From the NCBI GenBank assembly GCA_900546075.1, contig URBH01000027.1, forward strand, positions 1 through 28,282: DNA of 28,282 nt, read 5' to 3'. How positions within the stretch are numbered: the first letter of the stretch is position 1; every line of letters begins with the position of its first letter. Both the position numbers and the translations under genes were made by a program. Origin of the DNA: an uncultured Eubacteriales bacterium (lineage in GTDB: Bacteria > Bacillota > Clostridia > Oscillospirales > Oscillospiraceae). The notes beneath the pieces are model-generated. The model had not been told where the DNA came from. It worked only from the letters and a program-made list of their open reading frames with translations, and did not search any database. Shown piece by piece: positions 16,469-22,848 of the stretch.

Positions 16469-17089
16469 ATGGCACGAACGGACAATTATCTCATTCAGGC
16501 GCAGCAGGCCAAGGCCTGTTTTCTGACCTATGACGCGGAAGCGCTGGCAAAAAAGCTGAACGCAAAGCTGGACGCGGAGTACCTGTATACCACATTTTTC
16601 GGTCAAAGCTACCGGGTCTCCCGGAAAACCGGGGACATCCAGCGCCTGGAAGACGGCGCGTGGCGGGACGGCAACAGCTATGAGGAGGTCATGACCCTGC
16701 TTGACCTGATCTGCGACAGCCGGGAAGACCGCCGCGTCAGCGGGCGGTGGAAGGCCATGCAGGACTTCGGCCTGCAATTTCACCAGAAGCTGCTGGAAGA
16801 CGGTCATGACCCCTGGGCGGAGCGGTTCCAGAACGAGCTTCCCGCCTTCCGCAGGGCGTGTCTGGCGCTGGGCGGAAAGCCTCTTCCCGTGGGGGATGCG
16901 GCCTATGCCTTTGAGATTTTTGACGGCCTGGGCATCGCCGTCCAGCTGTGGCTGGGGGACGAGGAGTTCCCGCCGAATCTGCGCTTTTTGTGGGATGAGA
17001 ACGCGGGTCAATACATCCGCTACGAGACCATGTACTTCGCCAAGGCACTGCTGCTGACGAGAATCGCGGGGAAGATGGAAGAATCGTAA
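16469..17089 (+). CDS. DUF3786-domain protein
   Basis: A 206-residue soluble protein with the pattern I associate with DUF3786: an N-terminal DNYLIQAQQAKACFLTYD block, FFGQSYRVSRKTGDI, and late GIAVQLWLGDEEFPPNLRFL. No biochemical function is established to my knowledge. The C-terminal GDEEFPP segment is conserved-looking. The start at 16469 is fixed by GGGAGGGAGG just upstream; an in-frame extension to 16412 would run through the promoter. It is divergent from alr and ends in the terminator at 17098-17127. Confidence 0.78.
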   Translation: MARTDNYLIQAQQAKACFLTYDAEALAKKLNAKLDAEYLYTTFFGQSYRVSRKTGDIQRLEDGAWRDGNSYEEVMTLLDLICDSREDRRVSGRWKAMQDFGLQFHQKLLEDGHDPWAERFQNELPAFRRACLALGGKPLPVGDAAYAFEIFDGLGIAVQLWLGDEEFPPNLRFLWDENAGQYIRYETMYFAKALLLTRIAGKMEES

Positions 17090-17097
17090 AGCAGTTG

Positions 17098-17127
17098 ACG
17101 GAGCGTATCGGCAAAGATACGCTCCGT
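17098..17127 (+). terminator. Terminator of the DUF3786 gene
   Basis: ACGGAGCGTATC, loop GGCAAA, GATACGCTCCGT, then TTTCT. Twelve perfect pairs. The stem core GGAGCGTATC recurs in the terminator at 28167-28196. Confidence 0.82.
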
Positions 17128-17147
17128 TTCTCGTGTCAATATACGAA

Positions 17148-17270
17148 CCCCCTTGGCTCTCCCTTTGGGAGAGCTGTCACCGCAGGTGACTGAGAGGGCT
17201 TTGCAGCCTGGTATACCCTCTCCGTCTTCGCTGCGCTCAGACACCTCTCCCAAAGGGAGAGGCAAGGGGG
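17148..17270. repeat. Complete dispersed palindromic repeat (REP/MITE-like)
   Basis: The ends are inverted copies: CCCCCTTGGCTCTCCC at the left and GGGAGAGGCAAGGGGG at the right (15 of 16 pair). Each arm is itself a hairpin (GCTCTCCC/GGGAGAGC and CCTCTCCC/GGGAGAGG). Between them is a third hairpin, GTCACC-GCA-GGTGAC. The right half recurs at 1-57. No coding potential; likely a non-autonomous mobile repeat. Confidence 0.8.
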
Positions 17271-17290
17271 CTTGCATGCAATGATACAAG

Positions 17291-17324
17291 AACAGGCACA
17301 GCGGGCTATCCCTCTGTGCCTGTT
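17291..17324 (-). terminator. Terminator of the DUF805 gene
   Basis: AACAGGCACAG (17291-17301) pairs with CTGTGCCTGTT (17314-17324), with an inner GGG/CCC. On the minus strand TTCTTGT follows. The right arm and flank recur at 66-91 near the other copy of the palindromic repeat. Confidence 0.65.
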
Positions 17325-17339
17325 TGCTATGTCTGAAAA

Positions 17340-17795
17340 TCAATACTTGGGATTGGAACCCCAATGGTTGTCGCCGGTGCTGTCCTGGCAGTACCAGACG
17401 AGTAAAATGATCGAACCCACCACGGGAATCAGGTTCAGCAGATACCAGGTACCGGGTCTGCCGATGTCGTGCAGGCGGCGGACACTGATGGCGATGGTGG
17501 GAATCAGAACCACCAGAGACCAGATCCAGGCGTAGTCCTTCAGAATCCCGGTGGCCAGACTGCCGGCAACGGCACAGAACAGAACCGACCACCAATACTC
17601 GCTTCTTCTGGAGCGGGTGTTGAAGTCTGCATATTTGGTGAAGAACAGCCGGATGGCGTCGATGAAGTTCACGGAAGGCTTCGGCTCCCGGTTCTGGGTG
17701 TAGGTGACGTAGCCGCCGGCCACCTGCCGCGCGCCGCATCCGTCGCAGAACTGTGCGCCGTCGGGCAGCTGCTTGCCGCAATTCTCACAATACAT
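17340..17795 (-). CDS. Zinc-ribbon DUF805 membrane protein
   Basis: A 151-residue protein. The N-terminal zinc ribbon has CENCG at residues 3-7 and CDGCG at about 17-21. A DUF805 domain follows, starting NFIDAIRLFFTKYADFNTR with RRSEYWW, several membrane segments and the family motif VRRLHDIGRPGTW. DUF805 proteins (YhaH/YhaI type) are small inner-membrane proteins without a settled function. AGAGGAG precedes the start. It lies 56 bases after the phosphoribosyltransferase gene and may share its transcript. Confidence 0.9.
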   Translation of the reverse strand: MYCENCGKQLPDGAQFCDGCGARQVAGGYVTYTQNREPKPSVNFIDAIRLFFTKYADFNTRSRRSEYWWSVLFCAVAGSLATGILKDYAWIWSLVVLIPTIAISVRRLHDIGRPGTWYLLNLIPVVGSIILLVWYCQDSTGDNHWGSNPKY

Positions 17796-17851
17796 AAATA
17801 TCTCTCCTCTTTACATTTATTTTAGCGGGCTTTCCCGCAGTGGTACGTAGT

Positions 17852-18406
17852 TTATCCCTTCACGCTTCCGTCGGGGTTGAACAGGGGCAGCTTTTCCAGA
17901 TAGACGAGGTCGGAACGCTCCTGGGCGTCGCCCTCGGCCAGAACGGCCATGCGCCCGCAGATGATGCCGCCGGCCGCTTCCACCAAAGTTTCCAGCGCCT
18001 TCAGGCTCTCGCCGGTGGAGATCACGTCGTCCACGATGAGGATCCGCTTGCCCTTCATCAGCGCGGCGTCCGCGCCGTCCAGGTACAGCTTCTGCTCCTT
18101 GGCGGTGGTGATGGAATTGACGGAAACGCTGAAAATGTCCCGCATGTACAGCTTGGGGGCTTTCCGCGCCAGGATGTACTTCTTGTCCCCGGCCTGACGA
18201 GCCATTTCGTGAGCCAGAGGAATGCCCTTGGCCTCGGCGGTGATGATGTAGTCATATTCCGGCGCACGCTTTAACAGCTCCCGGGCGCAGGCCACGGTCA
18301 GCTCCTGGTCGCCGAAAATCACGAACCCGGCGATGTACAGGGAATCGCTTACCGGGCAGATGGGCAAGTCCCGATCAAGACCCGCAATGTTCATATGATA
18401 ATACAT
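17852..18406 (-). CDS. Apt-like phosphoribosyltransferase
   Basis: A 184-residue type I phosphoribosyltransferase. The PRPP-binding motif RILIVDDVISTGES and the ITAEAKGIPLAHEMA loop are both clear, as in adenine and xanthine phosphoribosyltransferases. The reaction would join a purine base to PRPP for nucleotide salvage. The base used cannot be read from the sequence, since the N-terminal hood differs from classical Apt. GGAG lies ten bases before the start at 18406 and a good promoter lies at 18446-18473. A small hairpin at 17824-17838 follows the gene. Confidence 0.85.
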   Translation of the reverse strand: MYYHMNIAGLDRDLPICPVSDSLYIAGFVIFGDQELTVACARELLKRAPEYDYIITAEAKGIPLAHEMARQAGDKKYILARKAPKLYMRDIFSVSVNSITTAKEQKLYLDGADAALMKGKRILIVDDVISTGESLKALETLVEAAGGIICGRMAVLAEGDAQERSDLVYLEKLPLFNPDGSVKG

Positions 18407-18445
18407 AGAATTTCCGCTCCTTTTTTCTGGAAAATATCCTAATTC

Positions 18446-18473
18446 ATTATACCGCCCGAGCAGAAAAAGTCAA
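18446..18473 (-). promoter_or_regulatory. Sigma-A promoter of the phosphoribosyltransferase gene
   Basis: Minus strand: TTGACT at 18473-18468, 16-bp spacer, TATAAT at 18451-18446. Confidence 0.75.
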
Positions 18474-18531
18474 GGGCAACACGGCGCAATTCGGCAAAGG
18501 AAAAGAATTGGGAAAACCGTGAGATTCCGGA

Positions 18532-18560
18532 TTGCTTTTTTCGCCCCGGCGTGCTACCAT
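18532..18560 (+). promoter_or_regulatory. Promoter of nagA
   Basis: TTGCTT at 18532-18537, 17-bp spacer, TACCAT at 18555-18560, about 40 bases before the start codon. Confidence 0.6.
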
Positions 18561-18599
18561 ACTCATACAAAGATATTCGGCTTGAAAAGGAGAACGACC

Positions 18600-19727
18600 A
18601 TGTTTTACAAAAACGCGCGAATTTTCACCTCCGATTTCCGGTTCCATACCGGTGCCTTTGCCGTGCGGGACGGCCTGTTCGGTGAAGTCCTCCCCGAAAA
18701 CGTCCCTGCTGACGCCGTTGACCTTGGCGGCGCTACCGTCATTCCCGGCTTGATTGACGTCCACAGCCACGGCAATTCCGGCGCGGATTTCTCCGACGGT
18801 GACTATGAGGGCTTAAAACGGATGGCCGCCTTCTATGCAAAGTGCGGCGTTACCTCCTTCGCCCCCGCATCCATGACCCTGCCCTACGATGTGCTGGAAA
18901 AGGCCTTCGCCACGGCCAGGCAGCTCCACGCCGAAGCCCCCGAGGGGCTGTCCCGTCTCATGGGCATCCAGATGGAGGGGCCTTACTTCTCCTACAAAAA
19001 GCGGGGCGCCCAGAACCCCGACTACCTGAAGGAACCGGATTTTGAGGGCTTTCAGAAGCTGTACGAGGGCTGCGGCGGGCTTATCCGCATTGTGGATGTC
19101 GCCCCCGAGCTGCCCGGCGCGGCGGAATTCGTCGCCAAGGCCAAGACACTTTGCACCGTCTCCATCGCCCACACCGACTCCGACTATGACCATGCCAGAG
19201 CCGCCATCGACGCCGGTGCCACTCACCTGACCCACCTGTACAATGCCATGCCCCCCATCCACCACCGCAACCCCGGCGTCATCCCCGCTGCGGTGGAGAC
19301 TCCGGGCGTTCAGGCCGAGATCATCTGCGACGGCTACCATATCCACCCCGCCGCCGTCCGTCTGGCCTTCACCATGTTCCGCGACCGGATGGTGCTGATC
19401 TCCGATTCCGGCCGCTGCGCCGGTGAGCCGGAGGGAACCAGGTTCCAGCTGGGCGGCCAGGACGCATGGCTCCGGGGCGGCGTGGCCAAGCTGGCCGACG
19501 GCACCATTGCCTGCTCCGCCACCAATCTGTGGACTTGCCTGCAAAACGTCCTTAAGTGGAACGTCCCCGAGGAGGAGGCCGTCCGCGCGGCGACCTTCAA
19601 CCCCGCCAAGGCCATCGGCGCGGCGGACAGGGTCGGCACCATCGAGACCGGCAAGCTGGCAGACTTCGTCGTCACCAACGGGGATTACACCCGGAAGCGG
19701 GTGTTCATCGGCGGAAAGGAAATCTGA
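18600..19727 (+). CDS. nagA: N-acetylglucosamine-6-phosphate deacetylase
   Basis: A 375-residue amidohydrolase that turns GlcNAc-6-P into GlcN-6-P and acetate, feeding glycolysis or cell-wall recycling. Metal and catalytic residues are in place: H55/H57 (DVHSHGNSG), E126 (QMEGPYF), H191 (IAHTDSDY), H212 (THLYNAM) and catalytic D269 (ISDSGRCAG). The usual HxHG and the NPA block near the end (ATFNPAKAIG) are also seen. The start at 18600 follows AAAGGAG; a longer in-frame reading would include the promoter. No nagB is nearby. Confidence 0.94.
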   Translation: MFYKNARIFTSDFRFHTGAFAVRDGLFGEVLPENVPADAVDLGGATVIPGLIDVHSHGNSGADFSDGDYEGLKRMAAFYAKCGVTSFAPASMTLPYDVLEKAFATARQLHAEAPEGLSRLMGIQMEGPYFSYKKRGAQNPDYLKEPDFEGFQKLYEGCGGLIRIVDVAPELPGAAEFVAKAKTLCTVSIAHTDSDYDHARAAIDAGATHLTHLYNAMPPIHHRNPGVIPAAVETPGVQAEIICDGYHIHPAAVRLAFTMFRDRMVLISDSGRCAGEPEGTRFQLGGQDAWLRGGVAKLADGTIACSATNLWTCLQNVLKWNVPEEEAVRAATFNPAKAIGAADRVGTIETGKLADFVVTNGDYTRKRVFIGGKEI

Positions 19728-19751
19728 CGGCAGCTTTACACGTACATGTTC

Positions 19752-19782
19752 GGCAGGCTCCCCCGTTTCAGGGGAGCCTGCC
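19752..19782 (+). terminator. Strong hairpin after nagA, possible terminator
   Basis: GGCAGGCTCCCC (19752-19763), loop CGTTTCA, GGGGAGCCTGCC (19771-19782): twelve perfect pairs. The T-rich part comes only 13 bases later (GATTTTG), so termination may be weak or factor-assisted. Confidence 0.5.
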
Positions 19783-19824
19783 CAGTCCTGCCCGATTTTG
19801 ACAAAATTATGATTTGAGGTTTTT

Positions 19825-21207
19825 ATGTATCATCGTTACATCGGAGACAGGGCGTTTTACCGCCGTGTCTTTGGGGTGGCCGTCCCCATTATCATCCAAA
19901 ACGGCATTTCCAACTTTGTATCCCTGCTGGACAACATTATGGTCGGCCAGGTCGGCACCGTTCCCATGAGCGGCGTTTCCATCGTCAACGGCCTGCTGTT
20001 CGTGTTCAACCTGTGTGTCTTCGGCGCAAGCTCCGGCGCGGGTATCTTCACCGCCCAGTTCTACGGCTCCAAGGATGACGAGGGCATCCGCCACACCTTC
20101 CGGTTTAAGTTCCTGATCTGTATCGTCATCTCTCTGGTGGGCGCGGCTATTTTCCTGCTGGGCGGCTCTCAGCTGATCGGGCTTTACCTCACCGGCGAGG
20201 GCGAGGCCGCCACCGCCGCCGGGGCGTTGGATCATGGCCTGAAATACCTGGCCATCATGCTCTGGGGCTTTTTGCCCTTCGCCCTGACCAACACCTATTC
20301 CAGCACCCTCCGGGAGACTGGGGAGACCTTCATCCCCATGCTGGGCGGCATTGCGGCGGTGTTCGTGAATCTGGTGCTGAACTACATCCTGATTTTCGGC
20401 AAATTCGGCGCGCCGGAGCTGGGCGTGGAGGGCGCGGCCATTGCCACGGTCATCTCCCGGTACGTGGAGCTTGCCATCGTGGCGGGGTGGACCCACAGCC
20501 ACAAGGCCCGCAACGCATTTCTCGTGGGCGCGTACCGCTCCATGTACATCCCCGGCAAGCTGCTGAAATCCATCACCGTCAAGGGGATGCCCCTGCTGGC
20601 CAACGAATTCCTCTGGTCCAGCGGCATGGCCATTCTGAACCAGTGCTACTCCACCTGCGGACTGGACGTGGTGCCGGCCATGAACATTTGCAGCACCCTG
20701 TTCAACCTGGGCAGCGTCGTCTATCTTTCCATGGGCAATTCCGTGGGAATCATCATGGGGCAGATGCTGGGCGCGGGGCATTCTGAGGAGGACGTGCGGG
20801 ACACCAACCGAAAGCTCATCGCCGTGTCCATTGCGTCGGGCGTCGTGTTCGGCGGCCTGATGGCGGCGGTTTCCGAGGTGTTCCCCGGAATCTACAATAC
20901 CACCGACGCCGTGCGGCATCTGGCGGCGCAGCTGATCTGGATTTCCGCCGTGATGATGCCCTTTGGCTCCTATCTCAACGCCACCTATTTTACCCTCCGT
21001 TCCGGCGGACAGACCTTTGTGACCTTCCTGTTTGACAGCTGCTTCATGTGGGTGTTCTGCGTGCCGCTGGCTTTTGGCCTGAGCCGGTTTACGAGCCTGC
21101 CTATTCTGCCGCTGTACGCCATCTGCCAGGCCACTGACTTTATCAAATGCATCATTGGCACAGTTATGCTGAAGCAGGGCAAGTGGATTCAGAATCTGAC
21201 GGTCTGA
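19825..21207 (+). CDS. MATE-family multidrug/metabolite exporter
   Basis: A 460-residue protein with about 12 membrane segments in two related halves. The first half opens with VAVPIIIQNGISNFVSLLDNI and MVGQVG, the classical MATE start. The second half has GMPLLANEFLWSSGMAILNQ. MATE proteins export cationic drugs or metabolites in exchange for Na+ or H+. The substrate is unknown. GAGG lies five bases before the start. It is 97 bases after nagA and followed by a strong terminator; linkage to amino-sugar use is not evident. Confidence 0.92.
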   Translation: MYHRYIGDRAFYRRVFGVAVPIIIQNGISNFVSLLDNIMVGQVGTVPMSGVSIVNGLLFVFNLCVFGASSGAGIFTAQFYGSKDDEGIRHTFRFKFLICIVISLVGAAIFLLGGSQLIGLYLTGEGEAATAAGALDHGLKYLAIMLWGFLPFALTNTYSSTLRETGETFIPMLGGIAAVFVNLVLNYILIFGKFGAPELGVEGAAIATVISRYVELAIVAGWTHSHKARNAFLVGAYRSMYIPGKLLKSITVKGMPLLANEFLWSSGMAILNQCYSTCGLDVVPAMNICSTLFNLGSVVYLSMGNSVGIIMGQMLGAGHSEEDVRDTNRKLIAVSIASGVVFGGLMAAVSEVFPGIYNTTDAVRHLAAQLIWISAVMMPFGSYLNATYFTLRSGGQTFVTFLFDSCFMWVFCVPLAFGLSRFTSLPILPLYAICQATDFIKCIIGTVMLKQGKWIQNLTV

Positions 21208-21220
21208 CCCATCTATAGAC

Positions 21221-21251
21221 AAAGCCGACAGCGGTTTCGCTGTCGGCTTTT
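21221..21251. terminator. Bidirectional terminator between the MATE and HMA genes
   Basis: AAAGCCGACAGCG, loop GTTT, CGCTGTCGGCTTTT. Thirteen pairs with a T run on the plus strand and an A run at the other side, serving two convergent genes. Confidence 0.9.
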
Positions 21252-21261
21252 CCGATACGGT

Positions 21262-21519
21262 TTACTTATGCAGGAAGGAGAATAGCCCCTTCTTTTCGTA
21301 GGGCGCGGAGGTGATGCCGCCCACCTGATAGCCGGTGGCGTTGATCGCTTCCCGGAGCTTATCCGCGTCCAGCGGCTCATCGGACAGAATGACGGTCTCG
21401 CCCTTCCCGTGGGAGGAGGTGACCTTCTGAATGTTCAGCGCACTGCGGACGGCGTCGTTTACATGGGCTTCGCACATGGAACAGGCCATACCGGATACCT
21501 GCACGGTTGTCTGAATCAT
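21262..21519 (-). CDS. Heavy-metal-associated (HMA) domain protein, CopZ-like metallochaperone
   Basis: An 85-residue HMA-fold protein. The metal-binding loop is GMACSMCEAHV, with Cys13 and Cys16 as the CxxC ligands, followed by the predicted second helix DADKLREAINATGYQV. A short basic tail (KKGLFSFLHK) follows the domain. Copper(I) is the usual cargo, but the HMA fold alone does not fix the metal. The start at 21519 has AGAAGGG upstream. The promoter carries a perfect inverted repeat over its -35 box, which suggests control by a metal-sensing repressor. No P-type ATPase lies nearby. Confidence 0.9.
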   Translation of the reverse strand: MIQTTVQVSGMACSMCEAHVNDAVRSALNIQKVTSSHGKGETVILSDEPLDADKLREAINATGYQVGGITSAPYEKKGLFSFLHK

Positions 21520-21550
21520 AATAACCCTTCTTTCTGAAAGTCTTGTCCAT

Positions 21551-21579
21551 AGTATAGCACAATATTGGGTTAGCGTCAA
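21551..21579 (-). promoter_or_regulatory. Promoter of the HMA gene
   Basis: Minus strand: TTGACG at 21579-21574, 17-bp spacer, TATACT at 21556-21551. The -35 box is the exact centre of the palindrome at 21566-21587. Confidence 0.75.
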
Positions 21580-21587
21580 CTAACCCA
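21566..21587. promoter_or_regulatory. Probable operator over the HMA gene -35 box
   Basis: TGGGTTAG (21566-21573), six bases CGTCAA, CTAACCCA (21580-21587): a perfect 8+8 inverted repeat. Its six-base centre is the -35 element. The TTAG-N6-CTAA spacing resembles operators of DtxR/MntR-type metal regulators; which protein binds is inference. Confidence 0.6.
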
Positions 21588-21604
21588 GAGAAAAATGACC
21601 GTGC

Positions 21605-21633
21605 TTGCGGAGCGTGACAAAATTTGGTATACT
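21605..21633 (+). promoter_or_regulatory. Promoter of the amidohydrolase gene
   Basis: TTGCGG at 21605-21610, 17-bp spacer, TATACT at 21628-21633. Confidence 0.6.
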
Positions 21634-21656
21634 GAGCCTGAAAGGAAGTGTTTTCC

Positions 21657-22505
21657 GTGGGGTGCGATTGTCATATTCACATGGTTCTGGACGGCGCGGA
21701 CTGGAAGCGGGCGATTGCCCGGCATTCCGGGGGCGTTCAGGAGGCTTGGATTCGCCGGGTGCTGGAAGTCTACCAAAAGCTGGGCTTTTCCTACCTCCGG
21801 GACGGCGGCGACCGCTGGGGCGTGGGGGCGAAAGCCCGGTCGCTGGCAGGGGAGTACGGTATCACCTACCGCACGCCGCTGTCTCCCCTGTGCGCCCAGG
21901 GACACTACGGCGGTTTCATTGGGGAAAAGTACGAAAATCTCTCCCAATATGCCGCCAAGGTCTCCCAGAAACGGACGGAAGGCGCGGATTTTATCAAAAT
22001 CATGATCTCCGGCCTGATGGATTTTGACCGTTTCGGCGTGCTGACCGAGGACGGGCTGCCCCCGGAAACCATCCGGGAGCTGATCCATATCGCCCACGAG
22101 GAGGGCTTCGCCGTAATGGCCCACGCCAACGGCGCCCGGACGGTAGAGGCCGCGGCGCAGGCCGGTGTGGACTCCGTGGAGCACGGCGCGTACCTGGACG
22201 CGGACGCCCTTCACGCCATGCGCGAAAACGGTACGGTGTGGGTGCCGACGCTGTCCACCATCGGGAATCTCCGGGGGACAGGGCGCTTTGACGAGACCGC
22301 CGTGGCGGCGATTCTGGAAAGCGCCATGGAAAATGTATCCGCCTTTGCGTCCATGGGCGGCCTCATCGCCCCCGGAACCGACGCGGGAGCCTGGGCAGTT
22401 CCCCACGGAAGCCTGTCGGAATACGCCCTGCTGGGGCAGGCGCTGGGGAAGAATGCGGAGAGTATACTGAGCCGGGGCGCGGCGGAAATCCAGAGAAAGT
22501 TTTGA
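21657..22505 (+). CDS. Metal-dependent amidohydrolase, substrate unknown
   Basis: A protein of about 282 residues with the amidohydrolase-superfamily metal site: H6 and H8 (CDCHIHM), K114 (FIKIMISG, probably the carboxylated bridging lysine), H156 (MAHANG), H176 (SVEHGAYLD) and D242 (GTDAG). The pattern is that of imidazolonepropionase/prolidase-like members, but it is shorter than usual because the N-terminal beta-sandwich is missing. The substrate cannot be named. A GTG at 21648 is in frame, but it sits two bases from the AAAGGA site. The GTG at 21657 has ten bases and keeps the HIH motif, so it is preferred. It is divergent from the HMA gene. Confidence 0.82.
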   Translation: MGCDCHIHMVLDGADWKRAIARHSGGVQEAWIRRVLEVYQKLGFSYLRDGGDRWGVGAKARSLAGEYGITYRTPLSPLCAQGHYGGFIGEKYENLSQYAAKVSQKRTEGADFIKIMISGLMDFDRFGVLTEDGLPPETIRELIHIAHEEGFAVMAHANGARTVEAAAQAGVDSVEHGAYLDADALHAMRENGTVWVPTLSTIGNLRGTGRFDETAVAAILESAMENVSAFASMGGLIAPGTDAGAWAVPHGSLSEYALLGQALGKNAESILSRGAAEIQRKF

Positions 22506-22528
22506 TGAACGGTCATATGGAGGACGCT

Positions 22529-22582
22529 ATGGAATACTTTGCAAAATCCCCGAACGCGAAGGGGCATAGCCGAAGTTCATAG
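22529..22582 (+). pseudogene. Remnant of a cas3-like gene start (type I CRISPR helicase), truncated
   Basis: An ATG at 22529 has GGAGG five bases upstream (22519-22523) and lies 23 bases after the amidohydrolase stop. It reads MEYFAKSPNAKGHSRSS and then stops at 22580-22582. The first dozen residues look like the N-terminus of Cas3 HD-domain proteins of gut Clostridia, which typically open YFAKSPN..G just before the ETVxxHL helix. After about codon 12 the reading no longer fits, so the gene is broken near 22564. A degenerate CRISPR-like repeat follows at 22597-22628. The identification rests on a short peptide recalled from the family and is inference. Confidence 0.4.
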
Positions 22583-22596
22583 GCGATTCAAGCTTT

Positions 22597-22628
22597 GTCA
22601 CCCCTCGCGGAGGGGTGGGAGCAGAAAT
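22597..22628 (+). CRISPR. Single degenerate repeat resembling a type I-C CRISPR terminal repeat
   Basis: Exactly 32 bases. It begins GTCACCCCTC, with the stem CACCCCTC/GAGGGGTG around GCG, and ends in GAAAT. Type I-C repeats are 32 nt, begin GTCGC or GTCAC, carry a G/C stem and end ATTGAAAT or ATTGAAAC. The segment just before the end differs (GGAGCA), as is common in the last repeat of an array. The 32 bases between the cas3 fragment and this repeat are the size of a slightly shortened spacer. There is only one copy and no array. Confidence 0.45.
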
Positions 22629-22631
22629 GGA

Positions 22632-22848
22632 TAATACTATTTCTTAATAAAATGATTTCATCATTTTATTTAGGGTCTATCTGAAAACCGGGAATATGAC
22701 CAACAGCGAGGGATTTTTCGCCTGATGAAGCCATTTTTCCGCAGGAATACTTTGTGTATTACAAGGGAAAATGGTGCACAGCAGGCGGAAAAGACCCGCT
22801 GTTTGGGCATGTTGACGGTTTTCAGATAGACCCTAAGAAATAGTATTA
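22632..22848. repeat. 54-bp AT-rich palindrome split by a MITE
   Basis: The left part (22632-22670) reads TAATACTATTTCTTA, then AATAAAATGA, loop TTTCA, TCATTTTATT. The right end (22834-22848) is TAAGAAATAGTATTA. With the MITE at 22673-22833 and one TA copy removed, the two parts join into a 24-bp stem with a five-base loop and a single unpaired base. The right end supplies the TAA stop codon of gluQ, read on the minus strand. It probably acted as a terminator between convergent genes. Confidence 0.8.
22671..22835. mobile_element. MITE copy 1, inserted in the palindrome with TA duplication
   Basis: 161 bp (22673-22833) flanked by TA on each side (22671-22672 and 22834-22835). Terminal inverted repeats are GGGTCTATCTGAAAACC and GGTTTTCAGATAGACCC, a perfect 17 bp. 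The inside continues as one long imperfect hairpin (CAGCG.GG..TTTT..GCCTG pairs with CAGGCGGAAAAGACCCGCTG) around a centre GGAATACTTTGTGTA. No ORF. TA duplication and GGG ends suggest mobilisation by an IS630/Tc1-mariner-type transposase, not present here. Confidence 0.8.

Noticed and set aside
17128..17277. Coding reading through the palindromic repeat (Pro/Leu/Gly/Glu-rich frames)
   Set aside because: The composition comes from the repeat itself; no start signal.
19797..19825. TTGACA just before the MATE gene as a promoter
   Set aside because: A 17-bp spacer would put the -10 box on the start codon, and no TATAAT-like hexamer is there.
22525..22590. A third, decayed MITE copy, suggested by GGAATACTTTG and a GC-rich GCGA..GGGG block
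   Set aside because: Only 11 bases match the MITE centre. The same bases are better explained as a gene start with GGAGG at the right distance. Not fully excluded.
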